From UBA1444 sp964601085 (GTDB lineage Bacteria; Bacillota; Negativicutes; UBA1444): DNA of 64,000 bases. The notes beneath the pieces were generated by a model that was not told the origin of the DNA, did no database searches, and was given only the letters and a program-made list of their open reading frames with translations. Both the position numbers and the translations under genes were made by a program. Every line of letters begins with the position of its first letter. Position 1 is the stretch's first letter. Below are positions 44,027 to 52,479 of the stretch, in pieces. The stretch is from positions 1 to 64,000 of the forward strand of contig CAZRLN010000009.1 in the NCBI GenBank assembly GCA_964601085.1. The letters are read 5' to 3'.

Positions 44027-44338
44027 GTGAAAAAGCCGGAACGGCATATTTTTGTCTGTACTAGTTCACGGGCAAATGGACAACAAAAAGGCTATTGTCA
44101 TGCCAAGGATGGCGTTGCGGTTGTTGGGAGGTTTTTGGAGGAACTGGAGGAGCGAGGCCTATCCGGCGCGGTTATGGTTTCTAATACAGGTTGTTTTGGT
44201 TTGTGTGAACAAGGACCTGTCGTGGTCATATATCCAGATAATGTTTGGTACGGCAATGTGACGCCGGATGATGTTGAATCGATTCTGGACGAGCACATCG
44301 AAAATGGCGTTGTCGTGGCAAAGTTGCAGATCAGTTGA
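44027..44338 (+). CDS. Thioredoxin-like [2Fe-2S] ferredoxin of the nif operon
   Basis: A 103-residue ferredoxin of the Shethna/thioredoxin-like fold. Four Cys in the family spacing are FVCTSSR, GYCHAKDG and NTGCFGLCEQGP. Such ferredoxins accompany nif genes in many anaerobes and are thought to support electron flow to, or protection or maturation of, nitrogenase. GTG is the start, behind GAGGAGAG. It lies 26 bases behind nifB and four bases overlap the next gene's upstream region, placing it in the same operon. Confidence 0.92.
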   Translation: MKKPERHIFVCTSSRANGQQKGYCHAKDGVAVVGRFLEELEERGLSGAVMVSNTGCFGLCEQGPVVVIYPDNVWYGNVTPDDVESILDEHIENGVVVAKLQIS

Positions 44339-44358
44339 CTGAGGGAGGGCATATATCC

Positions 44359-44979
44359 ATGGGCAGAGAAATCGGCGCTTATGTTGATAGTGAGGGAAGA
44401 ATTGCGCAATTGTCGCAATCCGGCTTCTTGCAAATTTACTGCCGGCAGCAGGGAAGGTGGCGCAAAGATCGTCGAATGACCATGGAATTGGACAAGGCAA
44501 GAAATCTTGTTGAACTCCGGCAACACATGAAAGATGCCGTAAGGTTTCTTGGGTCTTGCGGAGCCTTGATGGCGGCGGGATTTCCTGGGATTATCCCGCA
44601 TGAATTGGAAAAGGCGGACGTCGAAATGTGGGAGGTTGCAGGTTTTCCCGAACAGCACCTGGATAAAATTCTAAGTGAGCGGGAACGGTTGGCGGTCGAT
44701 GCTACGGATGAAACTGCAACATGTTTTCCAACGATTGAAAATCGTGGCGATGGAAAAATATTTCTGTCGATTTTTGCGGTTCAGCGTAGCGGTGGTCTGA
44801 CCTCCAAACAGGTATTGTCGCCGGTGCTGAAAAAGGGAAACTTTCAGGAACTGGAGATATTGTGCGCTCATGTTCCGCCTTGGCTGCAATCCGAGGTAAT
44901 CTGCCGCGGCTGGACCCTAAAAGCGTATCAGCATCCGGATAAAACTATCAGTGTGGTGATCCGGGTCTTGAAGGCATGA
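44359..44979 (+). CDS. AnfO-like nitrogenase accessory protein
   Basis: A 206-residue soluble protein that fits the AnfO family (Fe-only nitrogenase protein). The first part has a NifX-like opening (IGAYVDSEGRIAQLSQSGFLQIY), a middle helix (ELRQHMKDAVRFLGSCGALMAAG) and a C-terminal half with GDGKIFLSIFAVQRSGGLTSKQVLSPVLKKG and PPWLQSE. AnfO usually sits with anfHDGK, but this operon is Mo-type and no delta subunit gene is present. ATG 44359 is chosen because GGGAGGG is nine bases before it. Function is not established; a cofactor-handling role is inferred from the operon. Confidence 0.72.
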   Translation: MGREIGAYVDSEGRIAQLSQSGFLQIYCRQQGRWRKDRRMTMELDKARNLVELRQHMKDAVRFLGSCGALMAAGFPGIIPHELEKADVEMWEVAGFPEQHLDKILSERERLAVDATDETATCFPTIENRGDGKIFLSIFAVQRSGGLTSKQVLSPVLKKGNFQELEILCAHVPPWLQSEVICRGWTLKAYQHPDKTISVVIRVLKA

Positions 44980-44996
44980 ATCGTGACGAGCTGTGT

Positions 44997-45041
44997 AAAA
45001 AGGGGAGCGCTGAAATTTCAATTTTCAACGCTCCCCTTTTT
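44997..45041. terminator. Bidirectional terminator at the end of the nif operon
   Basis: AAAAAGGGGAGCG (44997-45009) pairs with CGCTCCCCTTTTT (45029-45041), extended by GAAA/TTTC pairs within the loop. T tracts stand on both strands, so it can end the nif operon and the convergent cyclase gene. Confidence 0.88.
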
Positions 45042-45086
45042 AACGATGTTGAGATGTCGGTTCGCTTTTAGGCGCATTATTTGCAA

Positions 45087-46208
45087 TTACGCCACTTCGA
45101 CCCGGTCCCGACCATTGTTTTTCGCCCGATACAATGTTTCATCCGCTCGGGCGAGAACTGCGTCAAAACTTTCATCCTCGGCGCGAACCTGCGTGACGCC
45201 GATACTGATGGTGATGCGGCGGGAGGTCGAATCGGGCAGCATGAGCCCGTGGCAAGCCCGGCGAAGCCGGACTGCGATATCCGTAGCCCCGGATAACGTC
45301 GTTTCCGGTAGCAGCAAGGCGAACTCTTCACCGCCAAGACGGCCGAAAGTATCGGTATCGCGACGACAACGGTTGATGGTATCGGCCAGATCTTTGAGAA
45401 TTTTATCGCCGATGGGGTGGCCAAACTGGTCATTCACATTTTTAAAATGATCGAGATCGATCATTAACAAGGCGAAACAACGTTTATATCGACGAAACCG
45501 CTCGAATTCCGCTTCGGCCATCTGAAAAAAATGCCGTCGGTTGGACACGCCAGTCAGCTGGTCGACCAACGCGTTTTGAATCAAATCTTTACGAAGTTCA
45601 TAGGCACGGACCTGCGCCTCATATTGTTGCCGCCGATAGGAATAATAATGGCTGGATGCCCAGAAACCCAACAGATTGGCCATGAAAAAAGAGAGCGCCA
45701 CCATCGTCATCGTCGGACCGGATAGAGGGGAAGACGGTAACGCGTGTTCCAGGAGATTTGCGAGGGAAAAAACAATACAGGGAATCATTCGGAACGGCAA
45801 ACGATTCGGGATTAGTAGATAGATACTGAGAAGCGCCAACAGGTCCAGGCCGATCGTGTGGATATGGACGGAGGGATGATAGTGGTTTGCCCAGAAAAGA
45901 CTGGCCAAGATGATGGAGATGCCGAGCAGCAGCACACGGTCATAGGTGTCAGGCGATTTGATCCGTGACAAAGTCAGGCAGGTAAATACAATCATTGCCG
46001 ACAGGAATAGCCGGGACCAAGCCAGTGCGGCGAAAATCGGCTGGTTTGCATACATTAGATAATCAAGGAAGAGGAGCAGAAAATTGGGCAGCAACCAAAC
46101 GCCGCCCACCAAAATGCTCTGGCGGATATCCTGCCGCAGATGTTGGCGACGATACCCGGATTCCAACGCACCGAGAGGGTGTTCAAAATCCGATAAATTC
46201 CGGAACAT
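45087..46208 (-). CDS. Membrane diguanylate cyclase (GGDEF)
   Basis: A 373-residue protein with about six N-terminal membrane helices (residues 35-195), a short coiled linker and a GGDEF domain (about 210-370). The active-site signature reads RLGGEEF, with the DLDHFKNVNDQFGH substrate motif intact, so it should synthesise cyclic di-GMP. No RxxD inhibitory site is obvious before GGEEF. The membrane part looks like a sensor of unknown type. It stands alone, convergent with the nif operon. Confidence 0.92.
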   Translation of the reverse strand: MFRNLSDFEHPLGALESGYRRQHLRQDIRQSILVGGVWLLPNFLLLFLDYLMYANQPIFAALAWSRLFLSAMIVFTCLTLSRIKSPDTYDRVLLLGISIILASLFWANHYHPSVHIHTIGLDLLALLSIYLLIPNRLPFRMIPCIVFSLANLLEHALPSSPLSGPTMTMVALSFFMANLLGFWASSHYYSYRRQQYEAQVRAYELRKDLIQNALVDQLTGVSNRRHFFQMAEAEFERFRRYKRCFALLMIDLDHFKNVNDQFGHPIGDKILKDLADTINRCRRDTDTFGRLGGEEFALLLPETTLSGATDIAVRLRRACHGLMLPDSTSRRITISIGVTQVRAEDESFDAVLARADETLYRAKNNGRDRVEVA

Positions 46209-46304
46209 TGGTTTCTCCTTGGTGAAAATATTTTAGAAAATCTTTGAATATTATAACATATCTTCAAAATAAAAAAGCAACTGAGAGATATCCGGTGATA
46301 AATA

Positions 46305-46339
46305 AATGGCCACGACAACGTTAAGCTGCCGTGGCCATT
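46305..46339. terminator. Hairpin between diguanylate cyclase and cheX genes
   Basis: AATGGCCACG and CGTGGCCATT form a perfect ten-pair stem over a 15-base loop. Read leftward it is followed by TTTATTTAT, so it probably terminates the cheX message, whose stop lies about 36 bases to the right. Confidence 0.6.
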
Positions 46340-46375
46340 AATATTTGCAGTACGCCCGGCATGGGATCAGGTGCG

Positions 46376-46846
46376 TTATTCCTGCACGTTTTCCAAACCG
46401 AGATTCAGCTGAAGCAGCAGACCGTTGGCAAACATTTCAATCACCAGAAATTTGTCTTGCAGCAGTCTGGCCCGAAAATCGGCGCCGACAACAAGGGAGG
46501 GCGGGGAGATGTCGACCTGGAGACCCATCTGTTCATATCTGATCGCCGCGTTGGCGGTAACCATGTTTACCAGCTCGGAAATAGCGCTTTGCGGTAGATC
46601 ATCAAACTGGGTGACCGGCATGCCACCCATCATGGTGCTGGCAATCGCCATTGCCGTGGCTTCCGTCAGGTTATAAGCGACATTGCCGCGAATCGCTTTG
46701 GTCATGCCGATAATGACAGTAACACCGAGACTCTCAACGGAATTGGTTCCCATTCGAACATTGCCGCGCTGTATGTCGGAAAAGCCGAGTTGAGGGAGAA
46801 TTTCCCGAAAAGCGTCAATGACAGGATTGATATAGCGGGCATCCAT
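46376..46846 (-). CDS. cheX: CheX-type CheY-P phosphatase
   Basis: A 156-residue protein of the CheC/CheX/FliY group. The phosphatase helix motif E-x3-N is seen in SAISELVNMVTANA, preceded by MGGMPVTQFDD. The single motif makes it CheX-like rather than CheC-like. CheX removes phosphate from CheY and so resets chemotaxis. It is three bases behind a receiver-CheX-like gene, forming a two-gene unit that probably controls phosphoryl flow for motility or another Che-like output. Confidence 0.88.
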   Translation of the reverse strand: MDARYINPVIDAFREILPQLGFSDIQRGNVRMGTNSVESLGVTVIIGMTKAIRGNVAYNLTEATAMAIASTMMGGMPVTQFDDLPQSAISELVNMVTANAAIRYEQMGLQVDISPPSLVVGADFRARLLQDKFLVIEMFANGLLLQLNLGLENVQE

Positions 46847-46849
46847 GAC

Positions 46850-47695
46850 CTATTCCTCCATCATTTCCATACTGATCAGGAAGGCTCCGATCGGAGTCTG
46901 GGCGGATACGGAGAGAACATGATGATTCGGCAGATTGGAAATCATCAGCTTTTTTCCCTCCAAGAGGCTCGCTGGCGTGATTCGGAGATCCATTCCTTTG
47001 GAAATGCGATTGGCTTGCGAGATACCCCGCCCGCAGACCACATTGGCCATCTCGGCCAGACCGGCCAACGCTTCATCAGCACCGGCGGGCCGCCCTAGCA
47101 ACACTGCGGCAAAGGCAGCGGCGGTTTCATGGGTTGTATCCAAAATGACCCGGCCGGTATGGGAGCCCGTGATGCCGATAATGGCGCAGATTCCCTGTGA
47201 ATCCAGCGAATCCGGCGGGTTGCCGATGGGCGAGAACGAGCAGATTTCGGGTTCCAGGGATTTGCTGATAAACTCTTCGAAGGACAGGCGCAACTGTTCC
47301 AGATAGGGTCCCCACCATTCCGGCGCTACCCGGCTGAGAGCCATTTTTATCATCCCGGTCAGATCGTCACGTGTTGCCGGTTTTTGCAAAAACCAGCGAA
47401 TCCCCAGCAGACGGGCTCTGGCTGTCAGTGCGTCATCTTTCATGGAACTGAGAATGACAATACGAGCGGCAGGGTCTCGCAGCAGTATTTGCCGGCTGCA
47501 CTCCAGTCCATCCATATCCGGCATTGTGATGTCCATGATGACGACGTCGGGTTTCAGTATGAAATATTTTCCGATGCCCTGTTGACCATTCGCGGCCAAT
47601 CCGCATATTTCAAATGACGCTTCCGGCAGGGTTTTTTGAATTACCGCCTGGCTGAAGGGAGAGTCATCAATGACGAGAACGCGGGTTTTTCGCAT
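46850..47695 (-). CDS. Response regulator with CheX-like output domain
   Basis: A 281-residue protein: an N-terminal receiver (RVLVIDDSPFSQ, phosphoacceptor Asp in VVIMDITMPDMDG, QKPA lysine) and a C-terminal CheX/CheC-like domain (about 135-280; IIGITGSHTGRVIL, GLAEMANVVCGRG with E-x3-N conserved). A phosphatase fused to its own potential substrate type suggests self-limiting or signal-gated phosphatase activity. It precedes cheX in the same transcript. The fusion occurs in several Firmicutes without an experimentally fixed role that I can cite. Confidence 0.85.
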   Translation of the reverse strand: MRKTRVLVIDDSPFSQAVIQKTLPEASFEICGLAANGQQGIGKYFILKPDVVIMDITMPDMDGLECSRQILLRDPAARIVILSSMKDDALTARARLLGIRWFLQKPATRDDLTGMIKMALSRVAPEWWGPYLEQLRLSFEEFISKSLEPEICSFSPIGNPPDSLDSQGICAIIGITGSHTGRVILDTTHETAAAFAAVLLGRPAGADEALAGLAEMANVVCGRGISQANRISKGMDLRITPASLLEGKKLMISNLPNHHVLSVSAQTPIGAFLISMEMMEE

Positions 47696-47916
47696 TTGCC
47701 CACCTCTTCTTGTTAATCTTATTCCATATATATTACACTATTTTCGGTATGCTATGCCGATTTCCTGCAAGAATTATAATGAAATCCATTTTCTGTATTA
47801 GTTTAGCGGCAGGCAGGGGTTTGACCAAGCTTGTCGAACTTACTCTAAAGAAAAGTTCCTTTGGTTATCTTAAAGCTACTGCAACCCGGAAAACTTGAGA
47901 AACGGGAGATCATCGC

Positions 47917-49941
47917 ATGACGCAATCGGATTCTCTTTTTCCCAATGACAGCATGGATATCGACACCTCTTCCGTGAAATTGTTGGATCTGTTCGATATG
48001 AGAGAACTCCAGCAAATTCAGGATGCGTTTTCGCTGGCAACGGGGGTATCGGCATTGATTACGGATTCTGACGGAACGCCGATCACTCGGCCAAGCAATT
48101 TTACCGGCTATTGTTCATTGATTCGTAGTACTCCCCAAGGATTGGCTCGATGCATGCAGTCGGATGCCAAGCTCGGCTTAATGAATCCCAACGGACCGAT
48201 CTTTGCCCGCTGCCATAGCGGCGGAATTTTTGACGGCGGAACGGGAATCATGATCGGCGATCGGCAGATCGGCAATTGGCTGATCGGACAGGTGAGCGAT
48301 GAACCGATTGATGAGGAAGTTGTTCGAGGTTTTGCCCGAGACTTGGGCATTGAGGAAGAACTCTTGCTTCAGGAGTCGAAAAAAATTCCTCATATGTCCC
48401 GGGTTCAATTCGAGGGGATCTGCAAGGCGCTGCACGTGTTTGGCTCCCAATTGTCGAAACAGGCGCTGCGCATTCTGCAACAACGGCGACATATAACGGA
48501 ACTGCAGCGGGTTCAGGCAGAAATGACGGAAAGTGAAGAACGCTACCGGGCACTGCTTCATCGTTCCTCGGAGGCTATATTATTGATTGATCCGGATACA
48601 AGGCAGGTCATCGAAACCAATCGGCATTTTCAGGAATTGCTGGGATATACCGAGACGGAGTTGCAGGGGATGAAAGTATACGATGTCGTGGAGGATACGC
48701 CCGCATCAATCGACCGGTATTACGACGAAATTTTGCCGGTACAGAATGAATTGCCGGTAGAGTTGCGGTCGTTTTTGCATAAGGATGGACATGTGGTCGA
48801 AGTGGAGCGGACCGGAGCTATGGTTCATCTGCAGGGCAAAAAAGTTTACATGGTGACGGCGCGGGATGTGACGGAACGCCGAATGATCGAAGAAAAAATG
48901 CATTTCTTGAGTTTCCACGATGTGCTGACCGGATTGTATAACCGTACATACTTCGAGGAAGAGCTGACCCGGCTGGAACGCCGCCGGGACGGAGCGGTCG
49001 GCTTGATCCTGTTTGATTTGGACGGGCTGAAATTGGTGAACGACTCTTTCGGCCACGAGCAGGGGGATCAATTGCTTGTGCGCACTGCGGAACTGATTCA
49101 GGGCTGTTTCCGTGAAGAAGACATTGTGGCTCGCATTGGCGGCGATGAATTTGCCGTGGTCATACGGGATGCCTCGCCGGAAATCATGGAGGAGGCCATT
49201 GCCAGAGTCTATGCGGAAGTGTCCGGGCTTCGGGACCGGGAACAGCGCATTCCGCTGAGTTTGTCGGCCGGCTACTCGTATGCCGGGAATAAAAAAGTGG
49301 TGATGAAAGACTTGTTCCGCGAGGCGGACAACAATATGTACCGCGAGAAGCTTCACCGGAGTCAAAGCGCCCGCAGCGCCATTGTCCAGACCGTAATGAG
49401 TCTTCTGGAAGCGCGGGATTTTATTACGGAAGGCCATGCGGACCGATTGCAGGGAATGTTGACACAATTGGCCCGGGCGGCTGGATTGCCGGAGAGCCGG
49501 ATGATCGATCTCCGGTTGCTGGCGCAATTCCACGATATTGGCAAAGTGGGGATCCCGGATCGTATTTTGCTGAAACCGGGCCCGTTGTCGCCGGATGAAA
49601 TGACTGAAATGAAGCGGCACAGTGAAATTGGACACCGGATTGCCCAATCTTCCCCCGATTTGTTGCCGGTGGCGGATTGGGTCCTGAAACATCAGGAATG
49701 GTGGAATGGGAAGGGGTATCCTTTGGGGCTGTCCGGCGAGCATATTCCGGTGGAGTGCCGAATTTTAGCCATTGCGGATGCCTACGACGCAATGACCACT
49801 GATCGACCGTATCGCAAGGCAATGACTCGTGAAGCGGCGATAGCCGAACTTCGACGTTGCGCCGGAACCCAATTCGATCCGGCAATGGTGGAGTTATTCA
49901 TTCAGGTTTGTCACGAACAAACGGAGCAACAACCGGAATAA
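47917..49941 (+). CDS. PocR-PAS-GGDEF-HD-GYP c-di-GMP signalling protein
   Basis: A 674-residue soluble multidomain protein. Residues about 20-190 are a PocR sensory domain (SALITDSDGTPITRPSNFTGYC, ARCHSGGIFDGG, with three conserved Cys), about 205-325 a PAS domain, 330-480 a GGDEF cyclase domain with RIGGDEFAV, and 490-660 an HD-GYP phosphodiesterase domain (QFHDIGKVGIPD, HQEWWNGKGYP, AIADAYDAM). Both synthesis and breakdown of c-di-GMP appear possible. PocR domains bind small molecules such as hydrocarbon derivatives in some proteins, but the ligand here is unknown. The 221-base gap before it holds no motif I can assign with confidence. Confidence 0.92.
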   Translation: MTQSDSLFPNDSMDIDTSSVKLLDLFDMRELQQIQDAFSLATGVSALITDSDGTPITRPSNFTGYCSLIRSTPQGLARCMQSDAKLGLMNPNGPIFARCHSGGIFDGGTGIMIGDRQIGNWLIGQVSDEPIDEEVVRGFARDLGIEEELLLQESKKIPHMSRVQFEGICKALHVFGSQLSKQALRILQQRRHITELQRVQAEMTESEERYRALLHRSSEAILLIDPDTRQVIETNRHFQELLGYTETELQGMKVYDVVEDTPASIDRYYDEILPVQNELPVELRSFLHKDGHVVEVERTGAMVHLQGKKVYMVTARDVTERRMIEEKMHFLSFHDVLTGLYNRTYFEEELTRLERRRDGAVGLILFDLDGLKLVNDSFGHEQGDQLLVRTAELIQGCFREEDIVARIGGDEFAVVIRDASPEIMEEAIARVYAEVSGLRDREQRIPLSLSAGYSYAGNKKVVMKDLFREADNNMYREKLHRSQSARSAIVQTVMSLLEARDFITEGHADRLQGMLTQLARAAGLPESRMIDLRLLAQFHDIGKVGIPDRILLKPGPLSPDEMTEMKRHSEIGHRIAQSSPDLLPVADWVLKHQEWWNGKGYPLGLSGEHIPVECRILAIADAYDAMTTDRPYRKAMTREAAIAELRRCAGTQFDPAMVELFIQVCHEQTEQQPE

Positions 49942-49964
49942 ATAATAGAGACACAAGAAACACA

Positions 49965-50010
49965 AAAAAGCTGCCTCCATTTTGTGGAGAACAGCTTTTG
50001 TTTTTGTTTG
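49965..50010 (+). terminator. Intrinsic terminator after the PocR-GGDEF-HD-GYP gene
   Basis: AAAAAGCTG and CTCCA pair with TGGAG and CAGCTTTT around a short loop with an internal mismatch, then GTTTTTG follows. Confidence 0.7.
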
Positions 50011-50031
50011 AGAGGTGTGCCCGTGCCCGGC

Positions 50032-50346
50032 TTACCCCAACAGATCGATCACGGACTGCGGCGAGAATTTTTGCAGATTTTGCACGGAGGCTGGCGATTG
50101 TTGCAGACTGTCTTTGATTTGGCTCAATTGTTGCCGAGCCTCATCCGACGACTGAACCGTCATTCGGGAAGACGTCAATGCCGATTGCGCCGTTTCTGAA
50201 AGATCCAACGAAAATGAAGCGGTCAGCGGGGCGGCGGGTTTGCTGGAGTTTTCTGCGGTTTTATCGGCGGCGTCATTGCGAAGCATCGCATCAGCTGCAG
50301 CTTGATTAACAAAAGATTGGGATTGCGAAGAAATTTTGGCGGTCAT
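50032..50346 (-). CDS. Small hypothetical protein, 104 residues
   Basis: A soluble, Ser/Ala/Gln-rich protein of unknown family. It begins MTAKISSQSQSFVNQ, has a low-complexity stretch with Pro and Ala at about residues 25-45, a FSLDLSETAQSAL segment and a C-terminal helix-loop (EARQQLSQIKDSLQQ then FSPQSVIDLLG). The C-terminal pattern is faintly like FlgM-type anti-sigma tails, but this is too weak for a call. GGAG precedes the ATG. An in-frame GTG three codons earlier is less well placed. It is a single leftward gene between two convergent or divergent neighbours. Confidence 0.55.
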   Translation of the reverse strand: MTAKISSQSQSFVNQAAADAMLRNDAADKTAENSSKPAAPLTASFSLDLSETAQSALTSSRMTVQSSDEARQQLSQIKDSLQQSPASVQNLQKFSPQSVIDLLG

Positions 50347-50427
50347 CGTTATCACGCTCCAAATACTATTTCTTCCTTTTCCCCATCATAGCAGATTCAA
50401 CTGCGTTATGAAAGGGAAGTTCGAAAA

Positions 50428-52443
50428 TCATTTGTCGGCCACTAATTCATTCAGCAACGAATCGGCGGTGAGATGCGGTAGGGTCACGAACGCCCGGCCA
50501 CGTTGTTCCTGGTTGAACTGGCGGAGCGTTTCCACGGCGTGGGGATTGCGGGCCCAGCCGCGGCGGGCGACTCCTCCCATCACATCCCACAGCATGGCGG
50601 AACGGATGATGGCGTCGACTCTCGCGCTGCCGTCCAGCACCAGGCCGAAGCCTCCGTTGATCGATTTGCCGATGCCTACGCCGCCACCGTTGTGCAGGGC
50701 GACCAAACTCATGCCGCGAGCAGCGTTGCCGGCAAAACACTGGACGGACATATCCGCCATGACATTGCTGCCATCCTTGATATTGGCTGTTTCGCGGAAG
50801 GGAGAGTCGGTGCCGCTGACGTCATGGTGGTCTCGCCCCAACATGACCGGACCGATTTCACCATTGCGCACCATCTCGTTGAACCGCAGCGCGATGCGGA
50901 CGCGGCCGCCGGCATCCTGATAAAGAATCCGGGCTTGTGTGCCGACAACCAGTTTGTTGCGCTTCGCATCCCGAATCCAGACATAATTGTCGCGGTCTTG
51001 GCCGCGGCGATTCGGATCAATGCAATCCATAGCCGCTTGGTCCGTCTTGTCCAGATCGGCCGGGTCGCCGGAGAGACAAACCCAACGGAACGGGCCATAC
51101 CCGTAGTCAAATAGTTCCGGCCCCATGATATCTTCCACATAGGAAGGAAAAATAAACCCATCCTTCTCATCAATGCCGTTCCGGGACACCTCGATTACGC
51201 CGGCGTCAAAGATGGCCTTGAGAAACGAGTTGCCGTAATCGAAGAAATAGGCGTCGCGTTCGGTCAGGGTGCGGATCAGTTCAAAATGGCGGCGCAGGCT
51301 GGCATCGACCAGAGAGCGGAATCTGGAACGATCTTCGGCCAATAGCCGGGTGCGTTCAGCGAAAGATACTCCCTGCGGACAATAGCCTCCATCATAGGGG
51401 ACATGACAGGAAGTTTGGTCGGACAGCAAGGGAACCGGGATATTGTGTTTCACCACGTATTCGAGCAAATCGACGATATTGCCATGATAAGCGATAGATA
51501 GGGGGGCGGAGTCCTTCAGTGCTGTTTCCGCCAGCCGGAATACCTCCGGCAAATCGGCCGACATGCAGCTAATCCAGCCCTGCTTCAAACGGGTTTGAAT
51601 GCGGGACAAGTCGACCTCGGCGATGATGCCGACGCCATTGGCGATTTCGATGGCCTTACCCTGGGCGCCGCTCATGCCGCCGAGCCCGGAAGTGATGAAC
51701 AACTTGCCGCGCAGGTCTTCGTCGTGCCGTAGACCGAGCTTGAGACGACCGGCATTGAGCAAGGTATTGAAAGTTCCATGGACAATCCCCTGAGGGCCGA
51801 TATACATCCAGCCGCCGGCCGTCATTTGTCCGTAGTTGGCGACACCCATCTGTTCGGCGGTTTCCCAGTCGTTCTGGTTGTCGAACATCCCCACCATCAG
51901 GGCATTGGTGATGATGACGCGGGGAGCATCGGGGCGCGAGGGAAAGAGCCCCAACGGATGCCCGGATTCGATCACCAGTGTCTGGTCTTGGGTGAGTATT
52001 TCGAGGTATTGCTTGATCAGGCGATATTGCAGCCAGTTTTGGCAGACGCTGCCCGTTTCGCCGTAGGTTACCAATTCATAAGGATAGAGCGCGACATCCG
52101 GGTTTAAGTTGTTGTCGATCATGACTTGAAACGCCTTGCCTTCGAGGCAAGCGCCTTTGTACTCGTCGATTGGCCGGCCGGAGAGACGTTCCGCCGGCAT
52201 GTACCGATACGCATAGATCCGGCCGCGGGTTTTCAGTTCCTGCAAAAATTCCGGCGCCAGTGTTGCATGAAGCGATTCGGGAACGTACCGAAGCGCATTT
52301 TTCAAGGCCGTTCGGGTTTGCGCCGGAGTCAGTTTATAGCCGCGGTCAGGCGCCCGTCGGAGCGTCGGATCGAATACCGGCGGTGGGGGAAGTTCGGAGC
52401 CAACCCCAACGGAAAAAATACCGGATTTTTCGTTTTCACTCAT
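50428..52443 (-). CDS. hutU: Urocanate hydratase
   Basis: Urocanase converts urocanate to imidazolone propionate, the second step of histidine degradation, with tightly bound NAD+. The 671-residue length fits the longer anaerobe-type urocanases. Family segments include GLGGMSGAQGKAIEIANG (NAD+ site), SDQTSCHVPYDGGYCPQG with the active-site Cys, GRDHHDVSGTDSPFRETANIKDGSN and LHNGGGVGIGKSINGGFGLVLDGS. It sits 36 bases behind larE on the minus strand. hutH and hutI are not in the window. Formimino-group handling by FtcD and FchA is encoded about 32 kb to the left. Confidence 0.96.
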   Translation of the reverse strand: MSENEKSGIFSVGVGSELPPPPVFDPTLRRAPDRGYKLTPAQTRTALKNALRYVPESLHATLAPEFLQELKTRGRIYAYRYMPAERLSGRPIDEYKGACLEGKAFQVMIDNNLNPDVALYPYELVTYGETGSVCQNWLQYRLIKQYLEILTQDQTLVIESGHPLGLFPSRPDAPRVIITNALMVGMFDNQNDWETAEQMGVANYGQMTAGGWMYIGPQGIVHGTFNTLLNAGRLKLGLRHDEDLRGKLFITSGLGGMSGAQGKAIEIANGVGIIAEVDLSRIQTRLKQGWISCMSADLPEVFRLAETALKDSAPLSIAYHGNIVDLLEYVVKHNIPVPLLSDQTSCHVPYDGGYCPQGVSFAERTRLLAEDRSRFRSLVDASLRRHFELIRTLTERDAYFFDYGNSFLKAIFDAGVIEVSRNGIDEKDGFIFPSYVEDIMGPELFDYGYGPFRWVCLSGDPADLDKTDQAAMDCIDPNRRGQDRDNYVWIRDAKRNKLVVGTQARILYQDAGGRVRIALRFNEMVRNGEIGPVMLGRDHHDVSGTDSPFRETANIKDGSNVMADMSVQCFAGNAARGMSLVALHNGGGVGIGKSINGGFGLVLDGSARVDAIIRSAMLWDVMGGVARRGWARNPHAVETLRQFNQEQRGRAFVTLPHLTADSLLNELVADK

Positions 52444-52479
52444 GATACTCCCTCCCGATGATGAATAATGTATAACTGA

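Noticed and set aside
47737..47763. Possible sigma-28 (flagellar-type) promoter before the PocR-GGDEF-HD-GYP gene.
   Set aside because: GCCGATTT resembles the -10 GCCGATAA, but the -35 at the right spacing reads ACTA instead of TAAA; too weak to list.
47710..47898. A 62-codon rightward frame before the PocR protein gene.
   Set aside because: No ribosome site, and it ends in a basic, low-information tail; looks like chance.
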